In this document: positions 8,657-17,276 of the stretch, piece after piece
How positions within the stretch are numbered: the stretch's first letter is position 1
Layout: every line of letters starts with the position of its first letter
DNA from: Halobellus limi
Lineage (GTDB): Archaea; Halobacteriota; Halobacteria; Halobacteriales; Haloferacaceae
Length of the DNA stretch: 64,000 bases
Direction: 5' to 3'
NCBI RefSeq assembly: GCF_004799685.1
Contig: NZ_CP031311.1
Coordinates: 2,597,355 to 2,661,354 of the forward strand
Notes under the pieces: model-generated
What the model was told of the DNA's origin: nothing
Databases searched by the model: none
What the model saw: the letters and a program-made list of their open reading frames with translations, nothing else
Program-made: the position numbers and the translations under genes

Positions 8657-9760
8657 ATGCCACTTCCACCGACGCTCGAACTCGTCTGTTCGGTCTGTGA
8701 GGAGACGCACGACGGGTGGACCTGGCGGTGTGACTGCGGCGCGCCGCTGGACTTCGCGTCGTCGTCGGCGAAGCACCGAAAACGGACGGCCCCACCGGCG
8801 TCGTGGGCGGACACCCGCGCCGGGCTGTGGGCCTTCCGCGACTTCCTCCCGGTCGGTCCGCACGTGACGCTCGGCGAGGGGCTGACGCCGCTCGTCGACG
8901 CGCCCGAGTGGGACGCGGCGTTCAAACTGGAGTACGTCTTCCCGACGGGATCGTTCAAGGACCGGGGCGCGACGGTGACGCTCTCTGTCGCCGCCGAACT
9001 CGGCGTCGACCGGGTCGTCGAGGACTCCTCGGGCAACGCGGGCGCGGCCATCGCGACCTACGCTGCCCGCGCCGGTCTCGACGCCGAGATCTACGTTCCC
9101 GCGTCGGTCAAGCCCGGAAAACGCCGCGCGATCGAACGGACCGGCGCGACAGTCGTCCCGATCGAGGGGAGCCGCGAGGACGTCACGGCCGCCTGCGTGG
9201 CGGCCGTCGACGCCGGGGACGCGTGGTACGCCTCCCACGCGTGGAACCCGGCCTTCTTCGCGGGCACGGCGACGTTCGCGTACGAGGTCTGCGCCCAGCG
9301 CGACTGGACCGCGCCGGACGCCGTCGTGACGCCGCTCGGCCACGGCACGCTCTTTCTCGGCGCCTACCGCGGCTTCCGCGACCTCTACGACGCCGGCTGG
9401 ATCGAGTCGATGCCGCGCCTCCTGGGCGCGCAGGCGGCCGGCTCCGCCCCGATCACGGCGGAACTGCACGGCGAGGCGGCGGCCGCCGGCGAAAACGACG
9501 TCGCCGACGGGATCCAGATCCGTGAGCCGGTCCGGAAATCACAGATCCTGGCGGCGATCGACGACACCGGCGGCGACGCGGTCGCCCTCCCCTCGCGAGC
9601 GGTCGAGCGCGAACTCGACAGACTCCACAGCGAGGGGTTCTACGTCGAACCCACCTGCGCCGTCGCGCCCGCGGCGCTCGACGTCTACCGCGAGCGCGGC
9701 GTCGTCGCTGCCGACGACGACGTCGTGGTCCCGCTCACCGGGAGCGGGCTGAAAACGTAG
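8657..9760 (+). CDS. Threonine synthase-like PLP enzyme
   Basis: 367 residues. The N-terminus has a zinc-ribbon-like CSVCEETHDGWTWRCDCG, as in archaeal threonine synthases. The fold-type II PLP core follows, with the Schiff-base lysine in TGSFKDRGA and the phosphate loop SSGNAGAA. Threonine synthase makes threonine from O-phosphohomoserine, but haloarchaea usually carry several paralogues, so the substrate here is uncertain. It starts 24 nt after the deacylase gene on the same strand and may be cotranscribed with it. Confidence 0.8.
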   Translation: MPLPPTLELVCSVCEETHDGWTWRCDCGAPLDFASSSAKHRKRTAPPASWADTRAGLWAFRDFLPVGPHVTLGEGLTPLVDAPEWDAAFKLEYVFPTGSFKDRGATVTLSVAAELGVDRVVEDSSGNAGAAIATYAARAGLDAEIYVPASVKPGKRRAIERTGATVVPIEGSREDVTAACVAAVDAGDAWYASHAWNPAFFAGTATFAYEVCAQRDWTAPDAVVTPLGHGTLFLGAYRGFRDLYDAGWIESMPRLLGAQAAGSAPITAELHGEAAAAGENDVADGIQIREPVRKSQILAAIDDTGGDAVALPSRAVERELDRLHSEGFYVEPTCAVAPAALDVYRERGVVAADDDVVVPLTGSGLKT

Positions 9761-9982
9761 GCGTCCGAAGTATTGGGGGCGAGAAGATCGTTTTGTGGTC
9801 TCACAGCTACGTGAGAACCGACGTGGGGATCTTGCGGATCACACCCTGTGAGAACTCATATAGATTATCGTAGCAATCCATCGATTCGGTTTCATCCGAA
9901 GCGAATACCGCGGCCAGTCGAGGGTCTGTAGACGGCCGGTTGGCCGCGATACTCCCTACTAGAGTCTATCTCAGCGGTTGAT

Positions 9983-10231
9983 TCACTCTCCCTGCTGGAC
10001 CTCGAAGATCTCCTCTGCGGTGAGGCCGTGAGCTTCGCGGTGTACCCTCTCACCCGCTTCTTTGCTGGGGCCTTCGAACAGGCAGAAGACGGCGTCTTGG
10101 TCCTCGTCGACCCAGTAATTCAGATATTTCACTCCGTGCTTTTCTTGCGTTTCGAGGTCCTTTTTGTGGGCCTCTGCAACGTCCTCAGCACTACCGCCGA
10201 CGTTCCTGTGAACGTCCATATATAAGGGCAT
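9983..10231 (-). CDS. DUF4242 / SCO4226-type nickel-binding protein
   Basis: 82 residues of ferredoxin-like alpha/beta fold: MPLYMDVHRNVGGSAEDVAE, then HGVKYLNYWVDEDQDAVFC and HREAHGLTAEEIFEV. This matches the DUF4242 family, whose characterised member SCO4226 binds nickel. The role in haloarchaea is unknown. It has its own leaderless promoter and is convergent with the PLP enzyme; the 222 bp between them hold a TCTCAC/GTGAGA hairpin (about 9800-9816), which may end transcription. Confidence 0.82.
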   Translation of the reverse strand: MPLYMDVHRNVGGSAEDVAEAHKKDLETQEKHGVKYLNYWVDEDQDAVFCLFEGPSKEAGERVHREAHGLTAEEIFEVQQGE

Positions 10232-10257
10232 AGTCGTATCCTGTTACGACGCCTCAG

Positions 10258-10265
10258 AGTATAAA
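10258..10265 (-). promoter_or_regulatory. TATA box of the DUF4242 gene
   Basis: TTTATACT on the minus strand, about 30 nt upstream of the ATG at 10231, at the edge of a very AT-rich stretch (10255-10292). Confidence 0.6.
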
Positions 10266-10532
10266 GATATCTAATAATTATTATATATTTACCTGAAGTC
10301 CTCTGTATAAGTGGAACTCCCGTGAACCGCCTCGGGGTCAAGCCCAGGGGCATTCGCATTGCATATCTGTAGATCGTAGTGATTTCACACCCGCTATGTC
10401 GAGCATCCGCGAGCGGGCGCAGTGAGCGAGCAAGTTCACCGACGGAGCCGCCGAAGTTCCCGGGAGCGACCGACAGGAGAGAATAGGTGCACGCAAGAGC
10501 CCCGCTCTTCCGGAGACGGCGGAGTCGGACGC

Positions 10533-10605
10533 TTTTTGATCCAGATTTTTGCAAGCGAGTGGTCGCGCGCAGCGCGACCCGACGCAGCAAAAAGTGGGAT
10601 CGAAA
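10533..10605. repeat. Dispersed palindromic (REP-like) element, copy 1
   Basis: Imperfect inverted repeat with outer arms GATCCAGATTTTTGC (10538-10552) and GCAAAAAGTGGGATC (10587-10601; 12 of 15 pair) and an inner perfect hairpin GGTCGCGC/GCGCGACC (10561-10579). A related element with the same outer arms lies at 30217-30307. It sits just past the stop of the methyltransferase gene. The region 10270-10530 upstream has no gene I can support. Confidence 0.7.
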
Positions 10606-10611
10606 GACGAC

Positions 10612-11442
10612 TTACCGCCGACTCATCTGCTCGTCCCAGTCGATCCACTCCTGCTCCCACCCGGTCTTCGCGAAGTAGCCCGGCTCGTTGGCCCGCTGGG
10701 CGTCCTCGCGTTCGGTCCGGTTCCGGGCGGGCGCGCTGCCCTGCTCGCCGTCGACCAGCAGGGGTTTGAACGCCACCGGCCCGCACCGCTCGACGACCTC
10801 GCCGTCGTCGTCGACGACGGCGAGCGACTGCTCGGGGCCGCCGAGCGGGAGGACGAGTCGCCCGCCGGGCGCGAGCTGCTCGACCAGCCGCTTCGGGGGT
10901 TCGATGGCGGCCGCCTCGACCAGAATCCGGTCGAAGGGCGCGTACTCGGGGAGCCCGCGCGCCCCGTCGCGAGCGTCGACGAGGACGCCGCCGTAGCCGG
11001 CGGATTCGAGGTTCGAGCGCGCGGCGTAGACGAGCCGCCGGTCGATGTCGACCGCGTGCACGCGCGTCTCGCCGACGAGTTCCGCGAGGATCGCCGCCGT
11101 GTAGCCGACGCCCGCGCCGACGACGAGGACGTCGCCGGTCGACTCGGCGTCGTCCGCTGCAATACCGTCTGCGCCCTCCGTCCGGTCCGTTCCCGCCGCG
11201 CCGCCCGCACCGACTGACGCCTCGGCGTTTCGGGCGTTCACGTCGAGCGCCGTCAGGAGGCGCGCGACCATTTCGGGAGCCAGAACCGTGGTTCCGTCCG
11301 CCTCGCTCCGGCCGTCGTAGGGCGCGTCGTCGACGAAGGTCCGGCGGGGGACCGTCCGCATCGCGAGCGCGACGGCGTCGTCGATCGACAGCCGTTCCTC
11401 CAGGCCGTCGACCATCTCTCCGCGCAGATCCCCGGGGTCCAT
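10612..11442 (-). CDS. Protein-L-isoaspartate O-methyltransferase-like protein
   Basis: 276-residue SAM-dependent methyltransferase of the PCMT family. The SAM motif is VLVVGAGVGYTAAILAELVG, with DARDGARGLPEYAPFDRILVEAA downstream. N-terminal MDPGDLRGEMVDGLEERL and an in-frame insert (residues about 85-110) rich in Gly/Ala/Asp separate it from the canonical Pcm encoded upstream. It lacks the canonical SxPHMVA substrate-loop sequence (here VLAPEMVARLL). It may act on another carboxyl or protein substrate. Start ATG 11442 was chosen over the longer ORF. Confidence 0.8.
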   Translation of the reverse strand: MDPGDLRGEMVDGLEERLSIDDAVALAMRTVPRRTFVDDAPYDGRSEADGTTVLAPEMVARLLTALDVNARNAEASVGAGGAAGTDRTEGADGIAADDAESTGDVLVVGAGVGYTAAILAELVGETRVHAVDIDRRLVYAARSNLESAGYGGVLVDARDGARGLPEYAPFDRILVEAAAIEPPKRLVEQLAPGGRLVLPLGGPEQSLAVVDDDGEVVERCGPVAFKPLLVDGEQGSAPARNRTEREDAQRANEPGYFAKTGWEQEWIDWDEQMSRR

Positions 11443-11535
11443 ACGTTGCGCTCGGGCGTGCGTACTAATCAACTGCACGCTCCGGGCCTCGGATCAAGCG
11501 GTGCGCCGCCGGAGTGCGCCGCGTACCTCGACCGC

Positions 11536-12174
11536 TCACCCGCGGATGCGAACGAAGCGGACGCCCCCGTGGTCGCTCCGATCGAAGGATCCGTCCGCGC
11601 GCTTTTCGAGGACGACCAACGTCTGGTTGACGTCGCCGACGGGTGCGACGATCCGTCCGCCGGATCGGAGTTGCGCTCGGATCGCGTCGGGGACGGACGG
11701 GACCGCGCACGTGACGTACGCCCCGTCGAACGGGGCGTACTCGGGCCAACCCTCCCGCCCGTCGCCGACCCGGATCGAGACCCGATCCGCGTAGTCGAGT
11801 CGGCCGAGAGTCCCGCGGGCGTCCGCCGCGAGGTCACCGTCGTACTCGACGGAGTACACGTGCCCGTCGGAGAGCAGTTCGGCCGTCACCGCCGCGTGGT
11901 AGCCGCAGCCGGTTCCGACTTCCAGCACCGCGTCGTCGGGCGCGGGATCGAGCAGTTCGCACATCAGCGCGACCATATGCGGGGCGCTCACGGTCTGGTC
12001 GTTCCCGATTGACAGCGGGCGGTCGTCGTAGGCGCGGTCGCGGCGACCCGCGGGGACGAACTCGTGACGGGGCACCGCGCGGATCGCGTCGGCGACGCGG
12101 TCGCTCTCGACGTAGCCACGGCGGCGCAGTCGCTCGACGAGCGCTCGGCGCGCCTCCGTGTGTTCCTCGCTCAC
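11536..12174 (-). CDS. pcm: Protein-L-isoaspartate O-methyltransferase
   Basis: 212 residues with all PCMT hallmarks: AIRAVPRHEFVP, QTVSAPHMVALMCELL (substrate loop), SAM motif VLEVGTGCGYHAAV, and GDGREGWPEYAPFDGAYVTCA. It methylates L-isoaspartyl residues so that damaged proteins can be repaired. It lies 93 nt upstream of the Pcm-like paralogue on the same strand, and the pair is probably one transcription unit. Confidence 0.92.
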   Translation of the reverse strand: MSEEHTEARRALVERLRRRGYVESDRVADAIRAVPRHEFVPAGRRDRAYDDRPLSIGNDQTVSAPHMVALMCELLDPAPDDAVLEVGTGCGYHAAVTAELLSDGHVYSVEYDGDLAADARGTLGRLDYADRVSIRVGDGREGWPEYAPFDGAYVTCAVPSVPDAIRAQLRSGGRIVAPVGDVNQTLVVLEKRADGSFDRSDHGGVRFVRIRG

Positions 12175-12243
12175 ACGCGGCAGTTGGCGCTCCAGCGAGT
12201 CGAATCTTTCCCCCCGTCCCTGCGCGGTGGCCCGAGGCGCGTA

Positions 12244-12453
12244 TCACGGCCCGAGCGTCCGCTCGACGGCGCTCGTGAGGTCGACGACGCAGAGGACCAC
12301 TCCCCCGGCGACGACGAGCGCGACGGCGGCGAGGAAGCCGACGAATCCGACGACGTCGAACGTCCACACCGGGAAGGCGAGTCCGGCCGCGACGATCGGT
12401 GCGGCGAGCGCGCCTGCGGCTACGAGGAGGGCGTAGGCGGCAGTTCGTGTCAC
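12244..12453 (-). CDS. Small two-TM membrane protein
   Basis: 69 residues, almost wholly hydrophobic (two helices at about 5-28 and 34-60, short polar end SAVERTLGP). Starts with GTG (12453). No function can be assigned. It sits 69 nt upstream of pcm on the same strand. Confidence 0.55.
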   Translation of the reverse strand: MTRTAAYALLVAAGALAAPIVAAGLAFPVWTFDVVGFVGFLAAVALVVAGGVVLCVVDLTSAVERTLGP

Positions 12454-12546
12454 GTCGGCGCCGTGTTCGCCCGACGCCGACCTAAGTGTACCGCCGAGCG
12501 CGGGCGTGAAGACGCCGCTTCCGGACCGAGTAATAAAAAGGCGCGG

Positions 12547-13206
12547 TCACCAGGCCGACCAGGCGGAGGTCGTCTGGTCGGTCCCGTAGAGTCGCTTGAC
12601 GTCCTTCGCGTACACCATATCGCCGTCGTGGTCGAACTTCCCGTGGCGGTACTCCGGGGCGTCATCGCGGACCTGGATGGCCTTGACCTCGAACTCCTCG
12701 TCGCCGAACGTCTCGGTCTCGCCGACGACGAACTCGTGGTCGCCCGGAAGCTGCAGGTCGAAACTCCGCGTGTGCTCGCGGTCGCCCGTCCCCTCCTTCG
12801 GGTTGACGGTCACCTTCACCGTCACGTTGTCGACGGCGCGGGTCCAGACCGTGTCGACGTCCTCGATCGTCGCCTCTTCGGTCCGCTGCTCGGGGCCGAT
12901 CTCGATGCCCGTGACCCGGACGAGCATGATCGCCTCCTCGCTGTCGACGATGAATTCGTCACCGACCGCGACCGTGTCCGTCGGCGGCGCGTCGACGGTC
13001 GTCGAGAACGACTCGCCGTCCTGGGAGACGACAACGTCGCGTTCGACCTCCGTCTCCGAGTCGACCTGGACCTTGTGGACGTGACCGCACTCGGTGCACC
13101 GGACGGTGTGGCGGCCGCCGCCCTCTTTCAGTACCTCGTGGACCGTCGATTCGGCGGACGAACAGGAGGGACATTCGACCGCGATGCGGTCCTGTGGCGT
13201 GCTCAT
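12547..13206 (-). CDS. HVO_0476-family zinc-finger protein
   Basis: 219 residues. The N-terminal zinc ribbon has two CxxC pairs (CPSCSS and CTECGH) followed by a beta-rich domain (VGDEFIVDSEEAIMLVRVTGIE, DHEFVVGETETFGDEEF). This is the archaeal COG1326/HVO_0476 family, with a predicted nucleic-acid-related role but no proven function. The ATG at 13206 starts exactly before the zinc ribbon; longer upstream ORF sequence is low-complexity. Confidence 0.85.
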   Translation of the reverse strand: MSTPQDRIAVECPSCSSAESTVHEVLKEGGGRHTVRCTECGHVHKVQVDSETEVERDVVVSQDGESFSTTVDAPPTDTVAVGDEFIVDSEEAIMLVRVTGIEIGPEQRTEEATIEDVDTVWTRAVDNVTVKVTVNPKEGTGDREHTRSFDLQLPGDHEFVVGETETFGDEEFEVKAIQVRDDAPEYRHGKFDHDGDMVYAKDVKRLYGTDQTTSAWSAW

Positions 13207-13405
13207 ACGGCGTCGTAACCCGTCTGGCCCTAAAAGTCCGCCCTTCCGCCCGCCCCGTGGCAGACGCTGGCGCGCGTCGGCGTCGCGGCGACAGAACGGG
13301 GAGACGACGCCGGCACCGCGGGACGGCGTCGCTGTCGACGACGACGCAGTGTTCCTCGGCGAGGGCGACATCGACACCGCTGGATCGAGTGAACGGCCTC
13401 CCCTG

Positions 13406-13505
13406 CTCGCGGCTTCGCCGCTCGCTCACCGAGGAAGCTCCACTTCCTCCCCGGTCTCGCGGTTTCACCGCTCGCTTATCGAGGAAGCTTCACTTCCTCC
13501 CCGTC
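13406..13505. repeat. Two 50-bp tandem units copying the end of the aminopeptidase gene
   Basis: Units 13406-13455 and 13456-13505 are near identical. The right unit contains the last ten codons and stop of the aminopeptidase gene; the left unit is a downstream copy with its own stop-like TGA. Each unit has two hairpins (GCGG/CCGC and GAGGAAG/CTTCCTC), so together they could act as a double terminator. Confidence 0.8.
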
Positions 13506-14426
13506 CGCCCACACGGTCGGCTCTCGGATGATCCCGTCGAGGTGCAGCGGCGCGTCGGTGTCGCCGCCGATCCCCGCGTCGTCGCCGATGGCGACGTGGA
13601 CCGTCCCCGCGGCCTTCTCGTCGAGGAGGACGGAACCGACGAGGTCGGTGACGCCGACGTTGGTGCCGATGCCCAACTCCGCGAGGTTGTAGGCGTCGCG
13701 GCCGACCTCCTCGGCGGCCGCCTCGACCTGGCTTCGGATCTCGTCGTCGGAGATGTCGGTCACGTAGCCCTCTTCGACCTCGAACCGGAGTTCCTGACCC
13801 TCGTCGAGCAGGCCGTGCGGCCGCATCGTCCCGTCGACGACGTAGGTGCCGTTCGCGTCCGTCGGCGAGACGAACACCTCGCCCGCGGGCAGGTTCGAGA
13901 AGCCGCCGGCGTCGTGGACGATGCCGGTGTCGGTGTTCCACGCCCTGTCTCCCGGTTCGAACGTGATGTCCGTCCCCGCGGGCGCGGTCACGCGGATCTC
14001 CTCGGCGTCTTCGACCTGCGCGAGCACCTCCCGGCAGTGCTGGGCGATGGCGTCGTAGTCGGCGTCGAGTCCCGTCAGGAACACGTCCTCGGTGATTCCG
14101 GGCAGCGTCGCCCCGCGAGCGCCCGTGTCGCAGGCGTTCCCGCGGGCGCGGGTGTGGCTGATGCTCTTCGTCGTCGGCGCGAGGAACACGTCCGCCTCGG
14201 CCATCGCGGCGGCGACCGGTCCCGGCGGTTCCTCGCCGTGCTGGTCGCCAGGCGGGTACTGCAGGATCGTCGTCTCCTCGGCGACCGCGGCAGCGGCCTC
14301 GTAGAGGGCCTCGCCGATCGCCCGTCGCTCGTCGTCGGTGACGATCACGCACGATTCGGCGGCGTCGAGGGCCATACACTGCTCGACCGCTGTCGTCGCG
14401 GCGGTCGCGAGTCCGTCGTTCGACAT
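13476..14426 (-). CDS. M29-type aminopeptidase (PepS/AmpS-like)
   Basis: 316 residues related to the archaeal aminopeptidase T group (COG2309). Motifs include SISHTRARGNACDTGARGA, GDRAWNTDTGIVHDAGG, NLPAGEVFVSPT, and near the C-terminus NLAELGIGTN, VHVAIGDDAGIGG and HLDGIIREPTV. The last blocks carry the Glu/His/Asp metal ligands of the family. It releases N-terminal amino acids in the cytosol. The start MSNDGLATAA (14426) was chosen because the upstream in-frame sequence is low-complexity. It is divergent from the type II GAPDH gene across 226 bp. Confidence 0.8.
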   Translation of the reverse strand: MSNDGLATAATTAVEQCMALDAAESCVIVTDDERRAIGEALYEAAAAVAEETTILQYPPGDQHGEEPPGPVAAAMAEADVFLAPTTKSISHTRARGNACDTGARGATLPGITEDVFLTGLDADYDAIAQHCREVLAQVEDAEEIRVTAPAGTDITFEPGDRAWNTDTGIVHDAGGFSNLPAGEVFVSPTDANGTYVVDGTMRPHGLLDEGQELRFEVEEGYVTDISDDEIRSQVEAAAEEVGRDAYNLAELGIGTNVGVTDLVGSVLLDEKAAGTVHVAIGDDAGIGGDTDAPLHLDGIIREPTVWADGEEVKLPR

Positions 14427-14652
14427 ACCACCGTCTGGGGCCCCCGCGGAGTTAGACGTTCGGATCGGTTCCGAGTCGGACACGGATCCGCCCCGAGTCG
14501 GACGGTGAAGCGTCCGCTCCGGGGCCGGCGTTCGCGACTCCGCCGGCCGGTACTCGGATCCGGGGAAATCGTCCGCGTTACTCGACGGGGAGTTAATTTC
14601 TCTCCGATATGCTCCGAAATAACTATGCGTGTGCTCGCCGGATATTTTCGTA

Positions 14653-15723
14653 ATGATACGAGTGGGTGTCAACGGCTACGGAACGATCGGGAAGCGTGTC
14701 GCCGATGCCGTCGCGGCCCAGCCCGATATGGAAGTCGCTGGCGTCGCCAAGACGCAACCCAACTTCGAGGCCCACACCGCCGTCGAGCGCGGCTACTCGA
14801 TGTACGCGGCGATTCCGGAACGCGCGCCGCTGTTCGGCGACGCGGGCATCGAGACCGCGGGCGTCGTCGACGAACTGGTCGCCGACGCCGACGTGATCGT
14901 CGACGCCACGCCGTCGGGGATCGGCGCGGAGAACCGATCGCTCTACGCCTCCTACGACACGCCCGCGATCTTCCAGGGCGGCGAGGACGCGAGCGTCGCC
15001 CAGGTGAGTTTCAACGCGCGGGCGAACTACGACGACGCCCGGGGGGCGGACTCCGTCCGCGTGGTCTCCTGTAACACGACGGGGCTCTCCCGGCTCGTCG
15101 CGCCGCTCGAGGAGGAGTACGGCGTCGAGAAGGTCCGCGCGACGCTCGTCCGGCGCGGCGGCGACCCGAGCCAGCACTCCCGCGGCCCGATCAACGACAT
15201 CCTCCCGAACCCGATCGAGATCCCCTCCCACCACGGCCCGGACGTCCAGACCATCTTCCCCGAGCTCTCGATCGACACGATGGGGCTGAAGGTGCCGGCG
15301 ACGCTGATGCACGTCCACGCGGTCAACGTCACGCTCGAATCCGACGTGACGGCCGCGCACGTCCGCCAGCTCCTGGAGGACCAATCGCGGATCTACGTCA
15401 TTCCGGAGGGGTTGGGCCTCGACGGCGCCGGGAAGCTGAAGGACTTCGCGCTCGACGCCGGCCGGCCGCGCGGCGACCTCTGGGAGAACTGCCTGTGGGG
15501 CGAGTCGATCGCCACCGAGGGGCGGGACCTCTATCTCTTCCAGGCGGTCCACCAAGAGTCCGACGTCGTCCCCGAGAACGTCGACGCCATCCGCGCGGTG
15601 ACCGACAGCGCCGACGCCGCCGAGAGCATCGAGCGGACGAACCGGACGATCGGCGTCGGCCTCGCGGGCGACCCCTCGGGCTTCAACGACTCCCAGGTCG
15701 AGGCCGAGGCCGCGGACGACTGA
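14653..15723 (+). CDS. gap: Type II (archaeal) glyceraldehyde-3-phosphate dehydrogenase
   Basis: 356-residue phosphorylating GAPDH of the archaeal type: Rossmann [17 protein letters not shown] at the N-terminus, catalytic cysteine in [10 protein letters not shown], and [17 protein letters not shown]. In haloarchaea the type II enzyme is associated with the gluconeogenic direction and the type I enzyme with glycolysis (known from Haloferax work). Both are encoded in this window with pgk between them. Start [10 protein letters not shown] at 14653 with an AT-rich element at about -30. Confidence 0.93.
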   Translation: MIRVGVNGYGTIGKRVADAVAAQPDMEVAGVAKTQPNFEAHTAVERGYSMYAAIPERAPLFGDAGIETAGVVDELVADADVIVDATPSGIGAENRSLYASYDTPAIFQGGEDASVAQVSFNARANYDDARGADSVRVVSCNTTGLSRLVAPLEEEYGVEKVRATLVRRGGDPSQHSRGPINDILPNPIEIPSHHGPDVQTIFPELSIDTMGLKVPATLMHVHAVNVTLESDVTAAHVRQLLEDQSRIYVIPEGLGLDGAGKLKDFALDAGRPRGDLWENCLWGESIATEGRDLYLFQAVHQESDVVPENVDAIRAVTDSADAAESIERTNRTIGVGLAGDPSGFNDSQVEAEAADD

Positions 15724-15799
15724 GCGAGCCGGGTCGACCGCGCGGTCTCGGCCGGGATGACCGCCACCAGATCTCGGAGTCTCCAACCCCTGAACCGGA

Positions 15800-15806
15800 T
15801 TTATTA
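15800..15806 (+). promoter_or_regulatory. TATA box for the DUF2391 gene
   Basis: TTTATTA centred 27 nt upstream of a GTG at 15830. It fixes that GTG as the start of a leaderless transcript. Confidence 0.6.
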
Positions 15807-15829
15807 CGCCCTGTTCCGTGGGGGGACTC

Positions 15830-16540
15830 GTGAGCGACGACGACCAGTCTCGCGGTTCCGGATCGCCCCGTTCCGACCAGCCACCCGATTCCGGACCGCC
15901 CCGGTCGGACCGCGCCAGTCGGGCGGCGCGGGACCTCGAAGACGACAGCGAGGACGGCGAGTACGAGGTCGACTCGGCCGACGAGGAGCTACAGCACCTC
16001 CTCGAGGAGTTCGACGCGCTCGCGGAGACCGTCGACTCTCCGGCCGAACGGGCGCGGGTCCGACGCGCCCGACGCGCGGCGGTCATAGCAACCACCGCAG
16101 CGGCCGAAGCCGCCGACGCCCCAGTCTTCGGCCGCGTCATCCGGGGCTTCGACCGGAGCGACCTCGCAGAAGCGTTCCTGGGGTCGTTCCTGTTCGGGGT
16201 GCCGATGTTCGTCGAGGGCGGGACGAACGAGGTGGGGGCGTTCCTCGCGAGGCGGCCGCTCTTTCTGTTCGGGACCGTCCTGAGCGCGATCGGACTCGTC
16301 GTCGGAATCCTCTACGTCGCGGAGATACAGGACGTCCGCGTCCACAACCCCATCCTCGGCGTCGTTCCGCGGCGACTCGTCGGCGTCCTCGGCGTCTCGT
16401 TTCTCACCGCCGTCGCCGCGATGACGGCGTGGGGACGCATCGCGTGGTCGGAGCCGACGCTGGCGTTCGCGACGGTCGCCGTCGCCTTCGTCCCGATGAG
16501 CGTCGGCGCGGCGCTCGGCGACATCCTGCCGGGGACGTGA
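15830..16540 (+). CDS. DUF2391-family integral membrane protein
   Basis: 236 residues. Residues 1-75 are polar and acidic (Ser/Arg/Asp-rich, then EEFDALAETVDSPAERARVRRARR). After that come several membrane helices: FLGSFLFGVPMFVEGG, LFLFGTVLSAIGLVVGILYV, RRLVGVLGVSFLTAVAAM, TLAFATVAVAFVPMSVGAALGD. The core matches the DUF2391/TIGR02587 putative membrane family; function unknown. GTG start supported by the TATA box. Confidence 0.75.
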   Translation: MSDDDQSRGSGSPRSDQPPDSGPPRSDRASRAARDLEDDSEDGEYEVDSADEELQHLLEEFDALAETVDSPAERARVRRARRAAVIATTAAAEAADAPVFGRVIRGFDRSDLAEAFLGSFLFGVPMFVEGGTNEVGAFLARRPLFLFGTVLSAIGLVVGILYVAEIQDVRVHNPILGVVPRRLVGVLGVSFLTAVAAMTAWGRIAWSEPTLAFATVAVAFVPMSVGAALGDILPGT

Positions 16541-16615
16541 GATCGGACCGGCCGTCGCCGCAGGTCGAACGGGGCGGAGCGCGGGTCGAGCGGACGCGCA
16601 GCCAGAGAACTCGCG

Positions 16616-17122
16616 CTACGCCGTGAGCCCGAAGAACGTCACGTCGCCGGCGTCGGTGTCGAGGATCGCGACGTGGTAGGCCTCGTCCGCGCCGGGGAAC
16701 GGTAGCCCGCCGGGGTTGACGTGGACCGTCCCGTCGCGCTCTTCGCACGTTCGCTGGTGGGTGTGCCCGCGGACGACGTAGTCGTAGGTCCCGCAGTCGA
16801 CGAGCGCGTCGACGAGTCGCTCGCTCGTCCCGTGGTAGACGGCGACGTCGACGTCGCCGTCGGAGCCCTCGAAGGTCAGGTGCGCGCTCTCGCCGTGGTG
16901 CGTTCCGAACTCGTCGATCGTTTCCGCGAGCGCGCACTCGCCGTCGTTGTTGCCGCGGACGGCGTGGAACTCGAAGTCGGCGTCGAAGGTCGCCGCCGTG
17001 AAGGGCGCGACGACGTCGCCGCAGTGGACGACGGCGTCGACGTCCTCGGCTTCGAACGTTTCGACCGCGCTCCGGGCCAGATCGAGGTTGTCGTGGGTGT
17101 CCGAACAGAGTCCGACGAGCAT
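16616..17122 (-). CDS. YfcE/MJ0936-type metallophosphoesterase
   Basis: 168-residue calcineurin-like phosphodiesterase. It shows the di-metal motifs in order: CSDTHDN, CGDVV, GNND, VYHG and GHTHQ, then NPGGL. MJ0936-type enzymes hydrolyse phosphodiesters with broad specificity; the natural substrate is not known. It is on the minus strand downstream of pgk. Confidence 0.9.
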   Translation of the reverse strand: MLVGLCSDTHDNLDLARSAVETFEAEDVDAVVHCGDVVAPFTAATFDADFEFHAVRGNNDGECALAETIDEFGTHHGESAHLTFEGSDGDVDVAVYHGTSERLVDALVDCGTYDYVVRGHTHQRTCEERDGTVHVNPGGLPFPGADEAYHVAILDTDAGDVTFFGLTA

Positions 17123-17140
17123 AGCTTCGGGTTCGGCGTT

Positions 17141-17276
17141 CTCCCGCTTCAGCGCTTCGGCGGCGCCGGAGGTGCGGGCGTGGGGACGGCGACCGCGGCA
17201 GCGTACGGCGGAGGGAGGAGAGATGACGACCGCGGCAGCGGCACGAGGGACAGTCTACTCCCGCTTCAGCGCTTCG
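17141..17276. repeat. Duplicated pgk gene tail
   Basis: CTCCCGCTTCAGCGCTTCG occurs at 17141-17159 and again at 17258-17276, where it encodes the last pgk codons (EALKRE). A second short repeat, GACCGCGGCAGCG, occurs at 17191-17203 and 17228-17240. The copies lie just downstream of the pgk stop. Confidence 0.7.

Noticed and set aside
13465-14379. Arg-rich minus-strand ORF over the aminopeptidase gene
   Set aside because: Out-of-frame shadow typical of high-GC DNA.
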